64,000 nucleotides of DNA from an uncultured Clostridia bacterium (GCA_948485625.1 CAOMRW010000002.1:31898-95897); one strand, 5' to 3'; counted from the first letter of the stretch, positions 38,900 to 48,624 are shown. A program made the numbers and translations. The notes: generated from the sequence alone by a model not told the origin.

Positions 38900-40086
38900 T
38901 TATCTTTCTAAATTCCACTCTTTTTCTCTTTCCTCGTGTTTAAGTTGTTTTTCTGCATCTAAAAAAGTATTTGTTTCTTTTTGAAAATCTCTAATTAAGT
39001 TATCTTCTGCACCCATATCAAACTTCTTGCAAATCCAATGTATAAATTTATCAATAGTTTCATAAAATTTATCTATTATTTTATTTAATCGTCTATTCTC
39101 TTTTTCTAAGCTTTTAATTTTGTTTTTATATTTCCATTCTATATCAAATTCTTTTTACTTGTATTCACTTTTTATTTGTTCCATTTGATTGTGTAGATTT
39201 TCATTATCAGTTATTATATTATCTCGTTCCTTTTGGTATTTTTCTGCCTTTTCAAACATTTTTGATTTTCTTAATAATTCTTGTTGCAATATCAATTTAT
39301 CTTGATACAACTCATTTATTAAATCATCTTTAGGTTTGATTATTTCTTCAAGTATTTTTTCATCTCTCTTTTTTGAAAGCCTATTTATATTAATATCAGC
39401 AATATCTGGAACATTTGGTAATTCTAATTTTATATTTTTTAAAGTTTCTTTTGTTTGTTCATAATTTGTTATATTTTTATATTCTTTCAATGTATAATGA
39501 ACTCTGTCTGTTTCTTCTTTTGGTAATCCTCTTTGCAATTCAAATCCATTTGACACCATATATTCAAAAAAAGCATTTTGCAATTGTCTGTAACTATCTT
39601 TGGCTTTCCAAAATTCACTACAAGCTAATTTATCAATAGGATTTCCTTTTTTTTCTAATGTGTGAACAACAGGCAAAAAAAGTAAGTGCATATGAGGAGA
39701 TTTCTCATCATAATGCACTTTTGCAGATAAAATATACTTTTCGCCTAAACTTTATATTCACAAACAAATTTATATGCAGTAGCAAAATATCTCTTTGTTT
39801 CTTCTTCACCTATTCTTTTGAAGAAGTCATTATCTGATGTAATCATATATTCACAAGCTATATTGCTTACTGTTTTTATTTGTCCTTTTAAATCATATTT
39901 CTTTAAAATTTTATCAAATTCTTTCACATAATTAAATTCTGGATCTTTTAATAAATAGTTTAAATGTGATTTTGTCCTATCTATATCTTTGTTTGAATAA
40001 TGTTTATTTTTTCTTTCATCATGGCGATATACAGCCATTAAATTTTCTCTTTTATATTTTGCATTTCTTATTATTGCATAACTTAT
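38900..40086 (-). pseudogene. MobV/Pre-type relaxase remnant
   Basis: Plasmid mobilization relaxase (Mob_Pre) broken in three ways. The start position after GAGGAGG is ATA, not ATG (40084-40086), before SYAIIRNAKYKRENLMAVYRH. A one-base deletion near 39748 (coding GTTTAGGC) shifts frame between VCEYK and LGEKYILSAKVHYDE. An in-frame TAA at 39155-39157 cuts the C-terminal coiled coil. Family motifs remain (HYDEKSPHMHLLFLP, the catalytic His cluster). Without the lesions it would be about 395 residues. None of the lesions involves CGG. It is the leftover of a mobilizable plasmid or integrated mobilizable element. Confidence 0.88.
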
Positions 40087-40170
40087 ATTTAACCTCCTCG
40101 TTCGTGTATATTCACACGAATAAAATTTCTTCTTTGAACTTGCTCAAAAGCACTTTTCTAAAATGTGCAG

Positions 40171-40222
40171 TAAACACACTACAACACTTTTTTAGCTTGT
40201 CGCTTCAAAAAGTGTTAGTGTG
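40171..40222 (-). other. Probable MobV-type oriT
   Basis: Upstream of the relaxase remnant the minus strand has an inverted repeat (CCACACTAACACTTTTT/AAAAAGTGTTGTAGTGTG) ending in TAGTGTGTTTA, which matches the pMV158-type nick region TAGTGTG/TTA. The nick would fall between 40175 and 40174 (minus strand). Assignment rests on motif and position. Confidence 0.65.
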
Positions 40223-40314
40223 GCAGGGAAAAACTTATTTTCCCCACACCCCTTTGCCTAAAAAATATCTACATATTTTTTAGGTTTTAGTTAAAATTGC
40301 TATTCGCAAATTTA

Positions 40315-40366
40315 ACTAAAAAAATCAGCTACAAAAGTAGTTTATCTACTCTAGTAGCTGATTTTC
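40315..40366 (-). terminator. Terminator after HTH gene remnant
   Basis: Arms AAAATCAGCTAC/GTAGCTGATTTT with seven T residues on the minus strand. Confidence 0.8.
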
Positions 40367-40385
40367 TATATGCAAATGCCATAGC

Positions 40386-40845
40386 TTATATTAGCATGTC
40401 TGCATTTGCATATAGTTTAGTAAAATCATAGTTTGTATAATCTCGTTCTTCAAAATTAGCCTTATTCTTTTTATAAACTTTATTGTTGCTATTATATTTA
40501 TTATTCTTAAACTTTTCTTTAATAGGGGTATTAAAGTTTTCTTAAATAGGTATCTTTATTTTTTATTGGTATTAGTTTTCTCATTTCTACCTGTTTTGTG
40601 TTTTCTTTGTAAATTAATTCTGTGTCAATATATTCTTTTGACTTTAATGAATTTATCAAGTTTGATACTTGTGTTACTGATATATTTAATAATTCACTAA
40701 TTGTTTTATTTGTTAGAAAACAATATTGCTTTTCTTTGCTTAAATACATGATTATTGCATATATAATTTTTTCTTTATCACTTAACTTGTCATCTGTTAA
40801 TATTTCTATTGGTATCCATATACCTTTCAAATTTAAGTTAGACAT
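40386..40845 (-). pseudogene. Plasmid-type helix-turn-helix protein, frameshifted
   Basis: The intact first part (104 codons, 40531-40845) carries a winged-HTH-like segment typical of plasmid or phage replication/regulatory proteins (SDKEKIIYAIIMYLSKEK, then TNKTISELLNISVTQVSNLINSLKSKEYI). The frame is lost at KDT by a one-base change, and the alternative frame has a further TAA but then reads ENFNTPIKEKFKNNKYN and on to 40386. Two lesions suggest real decay; no CGG is involved. With the relaxase remnant and oriT it marks a dead mobilizable element. Confidence 0.7.
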
Positions 40846-40995
40846 TCCCTCACCTTCTTCCGTTTATTCGCTTTATTTTTAATTTTTAGCATTTTAAATT
40901 GTTTTTAGTATAATTTATATTTGTTAAATGTAGACAAAAAATTTCCATAAAAATAAGCCTTAGACTTATTTCTAAATCTAAAGCTATACTTTTTT

Positions 40996-41024
40996 AAATT
41001 TTGCCGACAGTGTCGACAAAATTT
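40996..41024. repeat. Palindrome downstream of DUF1016 gene
   Basis: Imperfect palindrome AAATTTTGCCGACA-G-TGTCG-ACAAAATTT directly after the gene stop. It relates in its CGACA/TGTCG core to the palindromes upstream of and inside the gene. Confidence 0.7.
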
Positions 41025-41026
41025 AA

Positions 41027-42076
41027 TTACTCTTCATTATCTTGTTGCTCTTCTATTTCTTCAATATCCTTAATATGTAATTCGATTTCTTCTGCTTTTG
41101 GTAATTGTGATTGCAAATATTCTGGTATATCTTGCAAAAGTTTGTATTCACTAACTCCAACAGGTTTATTTATATCTTTTAAAGCATATTCTGCTGTTAG
41201 TTTATCTTTTTCCTTACATAACAATATCCCAATTGTTGGATTATCTCCATCTTTTCTTAACATATCGTCTATTGCAGATAAATAGAAATTTAATTGTCCT
41301 GCATCAGTAGGTTTAAATTTTCTTGCTTTTAATTCTACTACAACATAACATCTTAATTCTAAATGATAAAATAGTAAGTCTATGTAATAATCTGTGTCAC
41401 TTACTGTTATCTTATACTGATTTCCAACAAATGCAAAACCATTTCCTAATTCAATTAATACATTTTTGATTTTTTCAATCATAGCATCTTCTATCTGTTT
41501 TTCCTTTACTTGTCCTTTTAAAACAATAAAATCAAATATATATGGATCTTTCATTGTTTGCATAGCCAAGTCACTTTGAACATCTGGCAATGTATTTTCA
41601 AAATTTGTTATTTTTTCTGCAATAGCTTGTCTTTCATACAGTTTATATTTTATTTGATCTGCTAAAACATCGTGTGACCAACCATTTTTAATTGTTTCTT
41701 TCATATACCATTTTCTAATTTCCATATCTTTAACTTTACTTATAAGCAAGATGTTATGAGACCAAGGTAATTTGGCAGACAGTGTCTGCAATATTTCTAT
41801 ATTAGGATATTCCTTATAAAAATTTCTCATATTTCTTAAATTTCTACTTGAAAATCCTTGTATATCTGGAAATTCTCTTTTTAAATCTATTGATAAATTA
41901 TCAATAAATTTATTGCCCCATTCTATATTGTCTAATATTATTTTTCCAATATTCCAATACATATATATCATTTCTGTATTTACTGCTTGCATTGCTTTAT
42001 ATTGTGATTTTAATATTTCTTGTCTTATATTCTCAAAAATTTCTTTATATTTACTAATATCAATCCTATTTTCCAT
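41027..42076 (-). CDS. DUF1016/YhcG-type PD-(D/E)XK nuclease-domain protein
   Basis: 349 residues. An N-terminal DUF1016_N region (YWNIGKIILDN, GFSSRNLRNMRNFY, LPWSHNILL) precedes the C-terminal PD-(D/E)XK domain (TDYYIDLLFYHLELRCYVVVELKARKFKP, with catalytic D...ELK). Function is unproven; members occur near restriction systems and mobile elements. Start ATG at 42074-42076 follows GAAGGA; an earlier in-frame ATG lies inside the upstream palindrome. The gene is bracketed by palindromes at 42093-42119 and 40996-41024, with a third in its own coding sequence (41772-41791). It stands next to the decayed mobilizable element, which suggests an accessory origin. Confidence 0.88.
   Translation of the reverse strand: MENRIDISKYKEIFENIRQEILKSQYKAMQAVNTEMIYMYWNIGKIILDNIEWGNKFIDNLSIDLKREFPDIQGFSSRNLRNMRNFYKEYPNIEILQTLSAKLPWSHNILLISKVKDMEIRKWYMKETIKNGWSHDVLADQIKYKLYERQAIAEKITNFENTLPDVQSDLAMQTMKDPYIFDFIVLKGQVKEKQIEDAMIEKIKNVLIELGNGFAFVGNQYKITVSDTDYYIDLLFYHLELRCYVVVELKARKFKPTDAGQLNFYLSAIDDMLRKDGDNPTIGILLCKEKDKLTAEYALKDINKPVGVSEYKLLQDIPEYLQSQLPKAEEIELHIKDIEEIEEQQDNEE
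41772..41791. repeat. Internal copy of the flanking palindrome
   Basis: TTGGCAGACAGTGTCTGCAA inside the DUF1016 gene encodes LQTLSAKL on the minus strand and matches the upstream palindrome (42093-42119) over nearly its whole core. Confidence 0.8.
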
Positions 42077-42092
42077 TATTTTCCTTCTTTCT

Positions 42093-42119
42093 AATTTGGC
42101 AGACACTGTCTGCCAAATT
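42093..42119. repeat. Perfect palindrome upstream of DUF1016 gene
   Basis: Perfect 27-bp inverted repeat: AATTTGGCAGACA, central C, then its complement. It is 17 bases from the gene start and could be an operator, a nuclease recognition site or a REP-like element. Confidence 0.85.
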
Positions 42120-42246
42120 TAATTATCCTTTACTAATTGGCATTATATCACTTATTTTCAATTTTTTCATTATAAATTCAAAAAAAGATGAACTTGTATT
42201 TATTTTTTACAATTCATCTTTCAAATATGTGAAAATTTTATTATTT

Positions 42247-42375
42247 CTAAATCGTTGCTAGGAGGAAACCCTTGTTATTACTACATTTTAATTTTTCGTC
42301 ATAAGAGAATAAAATTGTTATTACCAAGGCAATCAGTGTTATACCTTTATTCTGTTTTTTCATATTCTTTTTCAT
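42247..42375 (-). pseudogene. Truncated prepilin-like gene
   Basis: 42 codons start KKNMKKQNKGITLIALVITI, the same prepilin-like N-terminus as at 10238 and 14465. After ITI the sequence jumps to unrelated LFSYDEKLKCSNNKGF and stops. AGGAGG lies directly upstream. The hydrophobic helix is cut short, so it is read as a remnant of a third family member, not a functional peptide. Confidence 0.75.
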
Positions 42376-42793
42376 TTCCTCCTTTGTTTTTCATATCTTT
42401 TTATTATTTATATTTTTACAAATAATATACTTTGTTTTATATTTCTTTACTTTTATCAGCTTCTTAGTTTTTAAGTAAAAAATATATTCAAAATTCACAT
42501 TTTTATTTTTTGTGAATTATTTATTTTCCAAAGTACTTACTTATGTAAATATACAATATATATATTAAATACTATCAAAACACTTTTATTTTTTCAATAC
42601 TTTTTTACAATTTTATATGCTCCTTGCATATTTATTTAGTAAAAATTTTACATAATTCTATCTTGATTCATTTTTACATATTATATTTATATTCTTTGTA
42701 ATATAATCTCGCCAAAACTCTTAACAAAAGTAGTCTATATCAATCTATTGACATCCATGTTATAATATAATAAAAAAGTTGGAGGAAGCAAAA
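42376..42793. other. Gene-free gap before ttcA-like gene
   Basis: About 415 AT-rich bases. TATAAT occurs at about 42761, 25 bases before the ribosome binding site of the next gene, without a good -35. I recognise nothing else. Confidence 0.4.
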
Positions 42794-43501
42794 ATGCAAA
42801 AAATACTAAGTCACATGAGAAAAGCAATAGAAGAATATAATATGATTGAAGAAAACGATAAAATAGCAATATGCCTTTCAGGAGGAAAAGACTCAATAAC
42901 AATGTTACATGCATTTAAAAACTTACAAATATTCTATCCCAAAAAATTTGAAATAATAGCAATAAGCATCGACCCTGGATTCGAATTTTTTGATACAGAA
43001 TTTTTACAAAATATATGTAATAATTTAGAAATACCATTATTCATTGAAAAAAGCCATGCTAAAGAAATAGTATTTGATATAAGAAAAGAAAAAAATCCAT
43101 GTTCACTATGTGCAAATTTACGTAGAGGAGTTATAAACTCAGTAGCAGTAAGAGAGGGCTGTAATAAAATAGCATTAGGACACAACCAAGATGATGTATT
43201 AGAAACATTCTTACTTAACCTACTATATGCTGGAAACATTGGTACATTCTCACCAGTAAGTTATATGGACAGGTCTGGAATTACACTAATTAGACCATTT
43301 ATTTATACACCAGAAAAAGATACTAAAAGATTTATAAAGAAAAACAATTTAACAGTAATGGCAAAGGTTTGTCCAATGGATGGAACATCAAAAAGAGAAT
43401 CTATGAAACAAATGATATTTACTCTACAAAAAAACATTCCTATGATTAGAGCAAATTTATTTGGAGCAATACAAAGAAATTTACCAGATTGGAAAATATA
43501 A
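42794..43501 (+). CDS. TtcA/TilS-superfamily PP-loop ATPase (tRNA thiolation)
   Basis: 235-residue adenine nucleotide alpha hydrolase. The PP-loop SGGKDS is at residues about 29-34, the CSLCANLRRG motif (two Cys as in TtcA) near residue 105, and ALGHNQDDVLETFLLNL follows. The family makes 2-thiocytidine at tRNA position 32 or related thiolations; short Clostridial members are only generally assigned. Start ATG 42794 follows GGAGG at eight bases; TTG at 42779 overlaps it. The stop codon is immediately followed by a family A hairpin repeat. Confidence 0.85.
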   Translation: MQKILSHMRKAIEEYNMIEENDKIAICLSGGKDSITMLHAFKNLQIFYPKKFEIIAISIDPGFEFFDTEFLQNICNNLEIPLFIEKSHAKEIVFDIRKEKNPCSLCANLRRGVINSVAVREGCNKIALGHNQDDVLETFLLNLLYAGNIGTFSPVSYMDRSGITLIRPFIYTPEKDTKRFIKKNNLTVMAKVCPMDGTSKRESMKQMIFTLQKNIPMIRANLFGAIQRNLPDWKI

Positions 43502-43536
43502 ACTGTTTTTGGGGACGGAGGAAAAAAACAGTTTTT
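43500..43536. repeat. REP-like hairpin, family A, copy 2
   Basis: AAACTGTTTTT, GGGGACGGAGG, then AAAAAAACAGTTTTT. It overlaps the stop codon of the ttcA-like gene, as copy 1 overlaps that of yhaO. Orientation is opposite to copy 3. Confidence 0.88.
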
Positions 43537-43577
43537 ATATCCATTGAATTTTATCTATAAATTATAATATAAAATAA

Positions 43578-43616
43578 AAAACTGTTTTTTTCCTCCGTCC
43601 CCAAAAACAGTTTTTT
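43578..43616. repeat. REP-like hairpin, family A, copy 3
   Basis: Same arms and loop as copies 1 and 2, reading TCCTCCGTCCCC on the plus strand. With copy 2 it forms a head-to-head pair 42 bp apart between two convergent genes, where they probably also terminate transcription from both sides. Confidence 0.88.
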
Positions 43617-43622
43617 ACTTAT

Positions 43623-45353
43623 TTATTTTACAATTGCAACCATTGCATTTTTTAAATTTTCTAATTTAATATTAGCATCATCTTCTGAAATACCTTTAAT
43701 TCCCATATATAATTTAATTTTAGGTTCTGTACCAGAAGGTCTAACACAACACCAGCTATTATCTTCTAAGCCATAATATAAAACATTTGATTTAGGAAGA
43801 CCAGTTGTTGATTCTTCGCCTGTTACCATATCTTTAACATAATCTCTATCAATATCCTTAAAAGTTAAAACTTTATATTCTCCTATTTTTTGAACAGGTG
43901 TATTTCTCATATTAGTCATCATATCTTGTATTTTTTCAGCACCTTCAGCACCTTCTAAAACAATTGAAACTTGGTCTTCTTTATAATATCCATATTTTTC
44001 ATAAATATTATTCATTTGATCCCATAAAGTTTCTCCTTTAGATTTATAATAACAAGCTGCCTCACATAAAGCCATTACAGCTGCAATTCCATCTTTATCT
44101 CTTGCATAATCTCCAATTAAACAACCATAACTCTCTTCAAATCCAAATACATATCTATATCCATCATCTAGTTCTTCCTCTTTTTTCATAATAGCACCTA
44201 TATTTTTAAAACCTGTTAGAACTTCATAACATTTTAAATTATATTCTTTAGCAATAGCTTGTGTTAAATTTGAAGAAACAACTGTTGTTATCATCATTCC
44301 TTTTCTAGGCAAAATACCTTTTTCTTTCATTTGTGAAATTCTATATTCAGCAATTAATAAAGCAGACATATTCCCTGTATAAGTCATATATTCTCCTGTT
44401 TTACTATCTTTTGCATATATTCCCAATCTATCAGCATCTGGGTCAGTTGCTAAAACAACATCTGCATCTACTTCTTTTGCTAATTCTAAAGCTAATTTAA
44501 ATGCTTTCTTATCTTCTGGATTTGGATAATCCACTGTTGGGAAATTTCCATCAGGATCTTTTTGTTCTGGAACTACATACACATTTTCTAATCCAATTTC
44601 TTTTAATAATCTCTCTGCTATTGTATTTCCAGTACCATGTAATGGTGTATAAACAACTTTTATATCTTTACCTTGTTCTTTTACAATTTCAGAATTTAAT
44701 ATCAAAGACTTTAAAGTATCTATATATTTATCATCCATTTCTATACCTATAATATTAAATAAACCTTTTTCGATAGCTTCTTCTTTTGATATCTCTTTAA
44801 TTTCACTATATTCTTTAACAGCTCTTACTTTTGCAATTATATCCTTATCCCTTGGTGCAATTATTTGTGAACCATCATCCCAATATACTTTATAACCATT
44901 ATATTTAGGAGGATTATGACTAGCTGTAATCATAATTCCAGCTGTACACTTCAACTCTCTAACTGCAAAAGACAACTCTGGAACAGGTCTTAAGTTTTCA
45001 AATAAATATGTCTTAATTCCATTTGCATTTAAAATTAAAGCAGTTTGTAAACTAAATTCCTTAGACATTCTTCTTGAATCATAACTAATAGCAACTCCTT
45101 TATCTTGTGTACCTTGCTCTAAAATATAATTTGCCAATCCTTGAGTAGCCTTTCCAACAGTATATTTATTCATTCTATTAGTACCTGCACCAATAACCCC
45201 ACGAAGGCCAGCAGTTCCAAATTCTAACTCCTTATAAAATCTATCTTCGATTTCCTTTTCATCATCTCTTATCTCAAGTAACTCTCTTTTTGTTTCATCA
45301 TCAAATTCATCACTCTCACACCATCTCTTATACTCATTTAAATAATTAATCAT
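43623..45353 (-). CDS. Phosphoglucomutase/phosphomannomutase
   Basis: 576-residue alpha-D-phosphohexomutase. The catalytic serine loop is MITASHNPPKYNGYK, metal site DPDADRLGI, sugar loop GFEESYG and phosphate loop RPSGTEPKIKLYMG. It interconverts glucose-6-phosphate and glucose-1-phosphate (PgcA-type), feeding UDP-glucose synthesis. The gene encoding a UDP-sugar pyrophosphorylase is directly upstream on the same strand, so the two act in sequence. A terminator between them suggests partly separate transcription. Confidence 0.93.
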   Translation of the reverse strand: MINYLNEYKRWCESDEFDDETKRELLEIRDDEKEIEDRFYKELEFGTAGLRGVIGAGTNRMNKYTVGKATQGLANYILEQGTQDKGVAISYDSRRMSKEFSLQTALILNANGIKTYLFENLRPVPELSFAVRELKCTAGIMITASHNPPKYNGYKVYWDDGSQIIAPRDKDIIAKVRAVKEYSEIKEISKEEAIEKGLFNIIGIEMDDKYIDTLKSLILNSEIVKEQGKDIKVVYTPLHGTGNTIAERLLKEIGLENVYVVPEQKDPDGNFPTVDYPNPEDKKAFKLALELAKEVDADVVLATDPDADRLGIYAKDSKTGEYMTYTGNMSALLIAEYRISQMKEKGILPRKGMMITTVVSSNLTQAIAKEYNLKCYEVLTGFKNIGAIMKKEEELDDGYRYVFGFEESYGCLIGDYARDKDGIAAVMALCEAACYYKSKGETLWDQMNNIYEKYGYYKEDQVSIVLEGAEGAEKIQDMMTNMRNTPVQKIGEYKVLTFKDIDRDYVKDMVTGEESTTGLPKSNVLYYGLEDNSWCCVRPSGTEPKIKLYMGIKGISEDDANIKLENLKNAMVAIVK

Positions 45354-45479
45354 AAAATCAATTCCTTTCTATTTTTATGTGCATTTATAATATCACTAAT
45401 AAAAAAATAAATAAAGACATTTTAAATAATTAATTATTTATTTATTGAAATACTCAATCAGTAGAATCATTGAAACTAC

Positions 45480-45524
45480 AAAAAAAGCTACTTTGAACTT
45501 CATCAAAAGTCCAAAATAACTTTA
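45480..45524 (-). terminator. Terminator between UDP-sugar pyrophosphorylase and phosphoglucomutase genes
   Basis: 16-base arms AAGTTATTTTGGACTT/AAGTTCAAAGTAGCTT pair throughout (with GT pairs), followed by TTTTTTT on the minus strand. Confidence 0.8.
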
Positions 45525-45531
45525 TTTATTT

Positions 45532-46782
45532 TTACTTTAACTTATAAAATTTTTCATACAAATCTCTAGCAGTACTTGGGCAATCAACACCAGCATCATC
45601 TGCATTTTTTACAGGTGCAAATTCTTCTTCTCTCTTTACACGAAGTATTGCCATATCATCAACTTCACCAAAAGCATCAAACAAGAAAGCTTCAAATTTA
45701 TAAGCATTTGGAGAATCTGGTACTATTAAATTTCCCTCACTATCAATATATTTAGCTTTTTTGTAAGCACTATGGTATGGTAAAGGAGTAGCTCCCATTC
45801 TCTCTACAGCATCTATACTAAATAAATTACAAAGAATATGTGATTCACCATATAAAAGTTCACCATTAGCATCTACCGCTTCTGCCATATCACTACTAAT
45901 CTCAGAATATTCAATAACACTTGGTCTTCCATTTCTTTTGCAAAATACTCCAACCTTTTCATGTGGATTTGCTTTAACAATAGACTTACAAGCAACTGTA
46001 ACATTTTTATCAATTGCAACCCCCATTAAAACAGGATCAACCATTTTAACTAAGCAATTATCTACTCCACCAATAAATACCCATTCAACATCTAGCTGTC
46101 TCATCTTCTCTGTCATACCACTCTTAACTAACGATTCATATATACCACCATGACCATCAGCAGCTTGTTTTATTAGTCCATCTTCACCAACTAATACTTT
46201 TCCCTCAGTATCTATCATAGGTAATTCACCTTGAATAAAAAAGAAAATATCTTTATCTTTTCTATATCCAAAGAATTTATTTTTTTCGAAAAATTTTAAT
46301 GTTTCTTCATTATTCTCTCTACTTGTCATTATAAACCATGGAATAGTAACACCATACTTTTTTCCCTCTTCTTTTAGAGATTCACTTAATAATTCAAATA
46401 AAGATTTGTGAGAATCTAAACCAATATCATAAGTACCTTTTGGCCCAAGATGACCAAGTCTTGTCCCTTGACCACCAGCCATTGTTACAGCGGCCAATTT
46501 ACCATTTTTAATAGCTTGTTTTCCAATACCCTCATAATACTTAAATTCTTCATTTAATTTATATTTATCTAAATATTCCATTGGTTCTATTTTATCATTA
46601 TTAAACTCTATATCCTTCTTTGTGTTTGCATATAAACTATTTATTAATTCAAAATCAATATCTAAAATTTGATTTAATAATACTTTCTTTTTATTTTCAT
46701 CTAAACTATCAATATGATTTAACAAATGTTCCTGATTATATTTTCTTAATATAGATTTTACTTCTTCTAATGTATTATTCAT
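45532..46782 (-). CDS. UTP--sugar-1-phosphate uridylyltransferase (UDPGP type)
   Basis: 416 residues of the eukaryote-like UDPGP type 1 family, different from GalU. Nucleotide loop TMAGGQGTRLGHLGPKGTYDIG near residue 83, then FIMTSRENNEETLKFF, PADGHGGIYESL-like AADGHGGIYESL and GVDNCLVK. It would make UDP-glucose or UDP-GlcNAc from the sugar phosphate; substrate cannot be fixed from sequence. Start ATG at 46780-46782 follows AAAGGATGG; an earlier start is less well placed. Functions with the phosphoglucomutase gene downstream. Confidence 0.9.
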   Translation of the reverse strand: MNNTLEEVKSILRKYNQEHLLNHIDSLDENKKKVLLNQILDIDFELINSLYANTKKDIEFNNDKIEPMEYLDKYKLNEEFKYYEGIGKQAIKNGKLAAVTMAGGQGTRLGHLGPKGTYDIGLDSHKSLFELLSESLKEEGKKYGVTIPWFIMTSRENNEETLKFFEKNKFFGYRKDKDIFFFIQGELPMIDTEGKVLVGEDGLIKQAADGHGGIYESLVKSGMTEKMRQLDVEWVFIGGVDNCLVKMVDPVLMGVAIDKNVTVACKSIVKANPHEKVGVFCKRNGRPSVIEYSEISSDMAEAVDANGELLYGESHILCNLFSIDAVERMGATPLPYHSAYKKAKYIDSEGNLIVPDSPNAYKFEAFLFDAFGEVDDMAILRVKREEEFAPVKNADDAGVDCPSTARDLYEKFYKLK

Positions 46783-47143
46783 ATATTCCATCCTTTCAAC
46801 ATCCACTATTTCCTTTTATATTATATACTTATATACCAAATAATCAAAATTATCAAGTATTTTTCAAATTTTTATTAGATACACTTAATTAATTTGGACT
46901 TTCACAACCATCATAATATTTAATTTAATAATTTACAATATGTTAAAAAAGTTAACATATAAAATCCAAAATTTGTTTAAACTTAGTATTTCTAATATAA
47001 TATTTTGATAAATTATCATTATTATATCGTTTAACAAAACTCTCAAACATTACATTTAGAGAATTTAATTTTTAATTTTAATATATTAACTTTTTCACTA
47101 TATCATTTTACTTTTACAAATTATAGAAATTAATCATCACAAC
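46783..47143. other. Gene-free gap
   Basis: About 360 AT-rich bases upstream of the pyrophosphorylase gene. No open frame with a start site and no shared repeat is visible. Confidence 0.4.
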
Positions 47144-47614
47144 TTATAATAGCTTTTCAACACCAGAAGTAGATAAAACTTTACCATATTTTCTAGCAAT
47201 ATCACCAACATTATCATGAACTTCATTAATATCATAACAATCAATTATTTTAATATCATTAACATCTATCCAATTATTGATATTTTTATTAATACTATTA
47301 ATATAACTCTCATTACCTTTTACAAAAATTATTGTTTCTCTATTTTCCTCATTAGCACTTTTTATCTCTTTAAATTTATTTAAATCATTACTTTTCCAAT
47401 CAATTTTATTTAATCTATCTTTTTCTTCTTTACTTAAATTAATACTTGATAATAATTTATCAACACTATCATTTAAATCGTTTTCAGTAATCATTATTAC
47501 ATTTTTATTTTCTTTTAAATTATTATTTATATAAGGTAAACTTATCATCTCAAAATGATAATCACTTGCAAAAAATAAACATAATTTTTCTATACTTTTA
47601 TTCTCTTTTACCAT
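47144..47614 (-). CDS. Hypothetical protein
   Basis: 156-residue soluble protein with alternating strands and helices (LCLFFASDYHFEMISLPYI, NVIMITENDL, ETIIFVKGNESYI, IKIIDCYDINEV), resembling a small Rossmann-like or nucleotide-handling fold. No catalytic motif is recognised. It is divergent from spoIIR and appears to be a single-gene unit. AAAGGATTGA-like bases precede the ATG. Confidence 0.65.
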   Translation of the reverse strand: MVKENKSIEKLCLFFASDYHFEMISLPYINNNLKENKNVIMITENDLNDSVDKLLSSINLSKEEKDRLNKIDWKSNDLNKFKEIKSANEENRETIIFVKGNESYINSINKNINNWIDVNDIKIIDCYDINEVHDNVGDIARKYGKVLSTSGVEKLL

Positions 47615-47865
47615 CGTATATCAATCCTTTCAATTTCACAAAGAAACGTTTTTTCTTTAGAATAATCTTAAATCTGAGTACTGGTAAATTTTACCATTTA
47701 TTTTATTATATGTCAATAATATTTCACTAATATTTCATTAATATTTCATCGATTTTTTTCGACTAACTTTGCAACTTATTATTTCAATAAATGTATAAAT
47801 TTATAAAAACTGTAAATAATTAATTTATAGAAGATTTTACAAAAAAAGTTTATTGGAGGTAACTT

Positions 47866-48531
47866 ATGAAAAAATTTTTAAATAATATCAGAAATTCCAA
47901 AATAGGAATTATACTTATTTTAAGTTTATTACTATTTATATATATAATAGTTTGCGCAATATCATATGTAGAGGCTGTATCATCTGACATCAGTGATAGT
48001 GTATTTAGATTACATGTAATAGCAAACAGTGACAGTGATGAAGACCAATCATTAAAATACAAAGTTAGAGATAGTCTATTAAATTATATGAATAATATAT
48101 GTACAAATTGTAGTTCTAAAGAAGAAGCAATAAATACTGTATCAGTTCACCAAGATGAATTTAAACAAGTAGCATTAGAAACTATTAAAAATGAGGGGTA
48201 TTCATATAATATAAATATAGAAATTGGAAATTTTGAATTTCCAACAAAACACTATGGAGACATATCTCTCCCAGCAGGATTTTATGATGCATTAAAAATA
48301 GAAATTGGTGAAGCAAAAGGAAGAAATTGGTGGTGTGTAATGTTTCCATCACTTTGTTTTATAGATGTATCTTCTGGAATCGTACCTGAAGAATCAAAAG
48401 AAGAATTACAAAAAACTTTATCAGAAGAAGAATATTCAATAATATCTGATACTTCTAACTATGGAATAAAATTTAAATTTAAATTATTAGAAATATTTAC
48501 AAATAGTGGTTTATTAACAGCAAGAAATTAA
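47866..48531 (+). CDS. spoIIR: Stage II sporulation protein R
   Basis: 221 residues: a signal/membrane segment (about 14-32) and an exported domain with the family pattern FRLHVIANSDSDEDQSLKYKVRD, EIGNFEFPTKHYGDISLPAGFYDALKIEIGEAKGRNWWCVMFPSLC. It is secreted from the forespore into the intermembrane space, where it triggers SpoIIGA processing of pro-sigma-E. TTGGAGGTAACTT precedes the ATG. Expression by sigma-F is expected. A large hairpin repeat follows the gene. Confidence 0.95.
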   Translation: MKKFLNNIRNSKIGIILILSLLLFIYIIVCAISYVEAVSSDISDSVFRLHVIANSDSDEDQSLKYKVRDSLLNYMNNICTNCSSKEEAINTVSVHQDEFKQVALETIKNEGYSYNINIEIGNFEFPTKHYGDISLPAGFYDALKIEIGEAKGRNWWCVMFPSLCFIDVSSGIVPEESKEELQKTLSEEEYSIISDTSNYGIKFKFKLLEIFTNSGLLTARN

Positions 48532-48539
48532 TAAAGTTA

Positions 48540-48624
48540 ATTGGGAATACCATTTTTTGACACAAAAATTATTAAAATTATATGATTTTAAAATATTAAT
48601 TTGAGTCAAAATGGTTATTCCCAA
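48540..48624. repeat. Long inverted repeat after spoIIR (family D)
   Basis: Arms TTGGGAATACCATTTTTTGAC and GTCAAAATGGTTATTCCCAA around an AT-rich centre. The same overall size as the family B elements (about 85 bp) but different sequence. No second copy is seen here. Confidence 0.8.

Noticed and set aside
39745..39760. Relaxase frameshift as a fifth CGG-type site
   Set aside because: The lesion is a missing base near GTTTAGGC with no CGG, and the gene also has a lost start codon and an in-frame stop, so it is ordinary decay.
40520..40560. HTH gene break as a recoding site
   Set aside because: The alternative frame has its own stop (TAA) soon after, and there is no CGG, so two lesions are needed.
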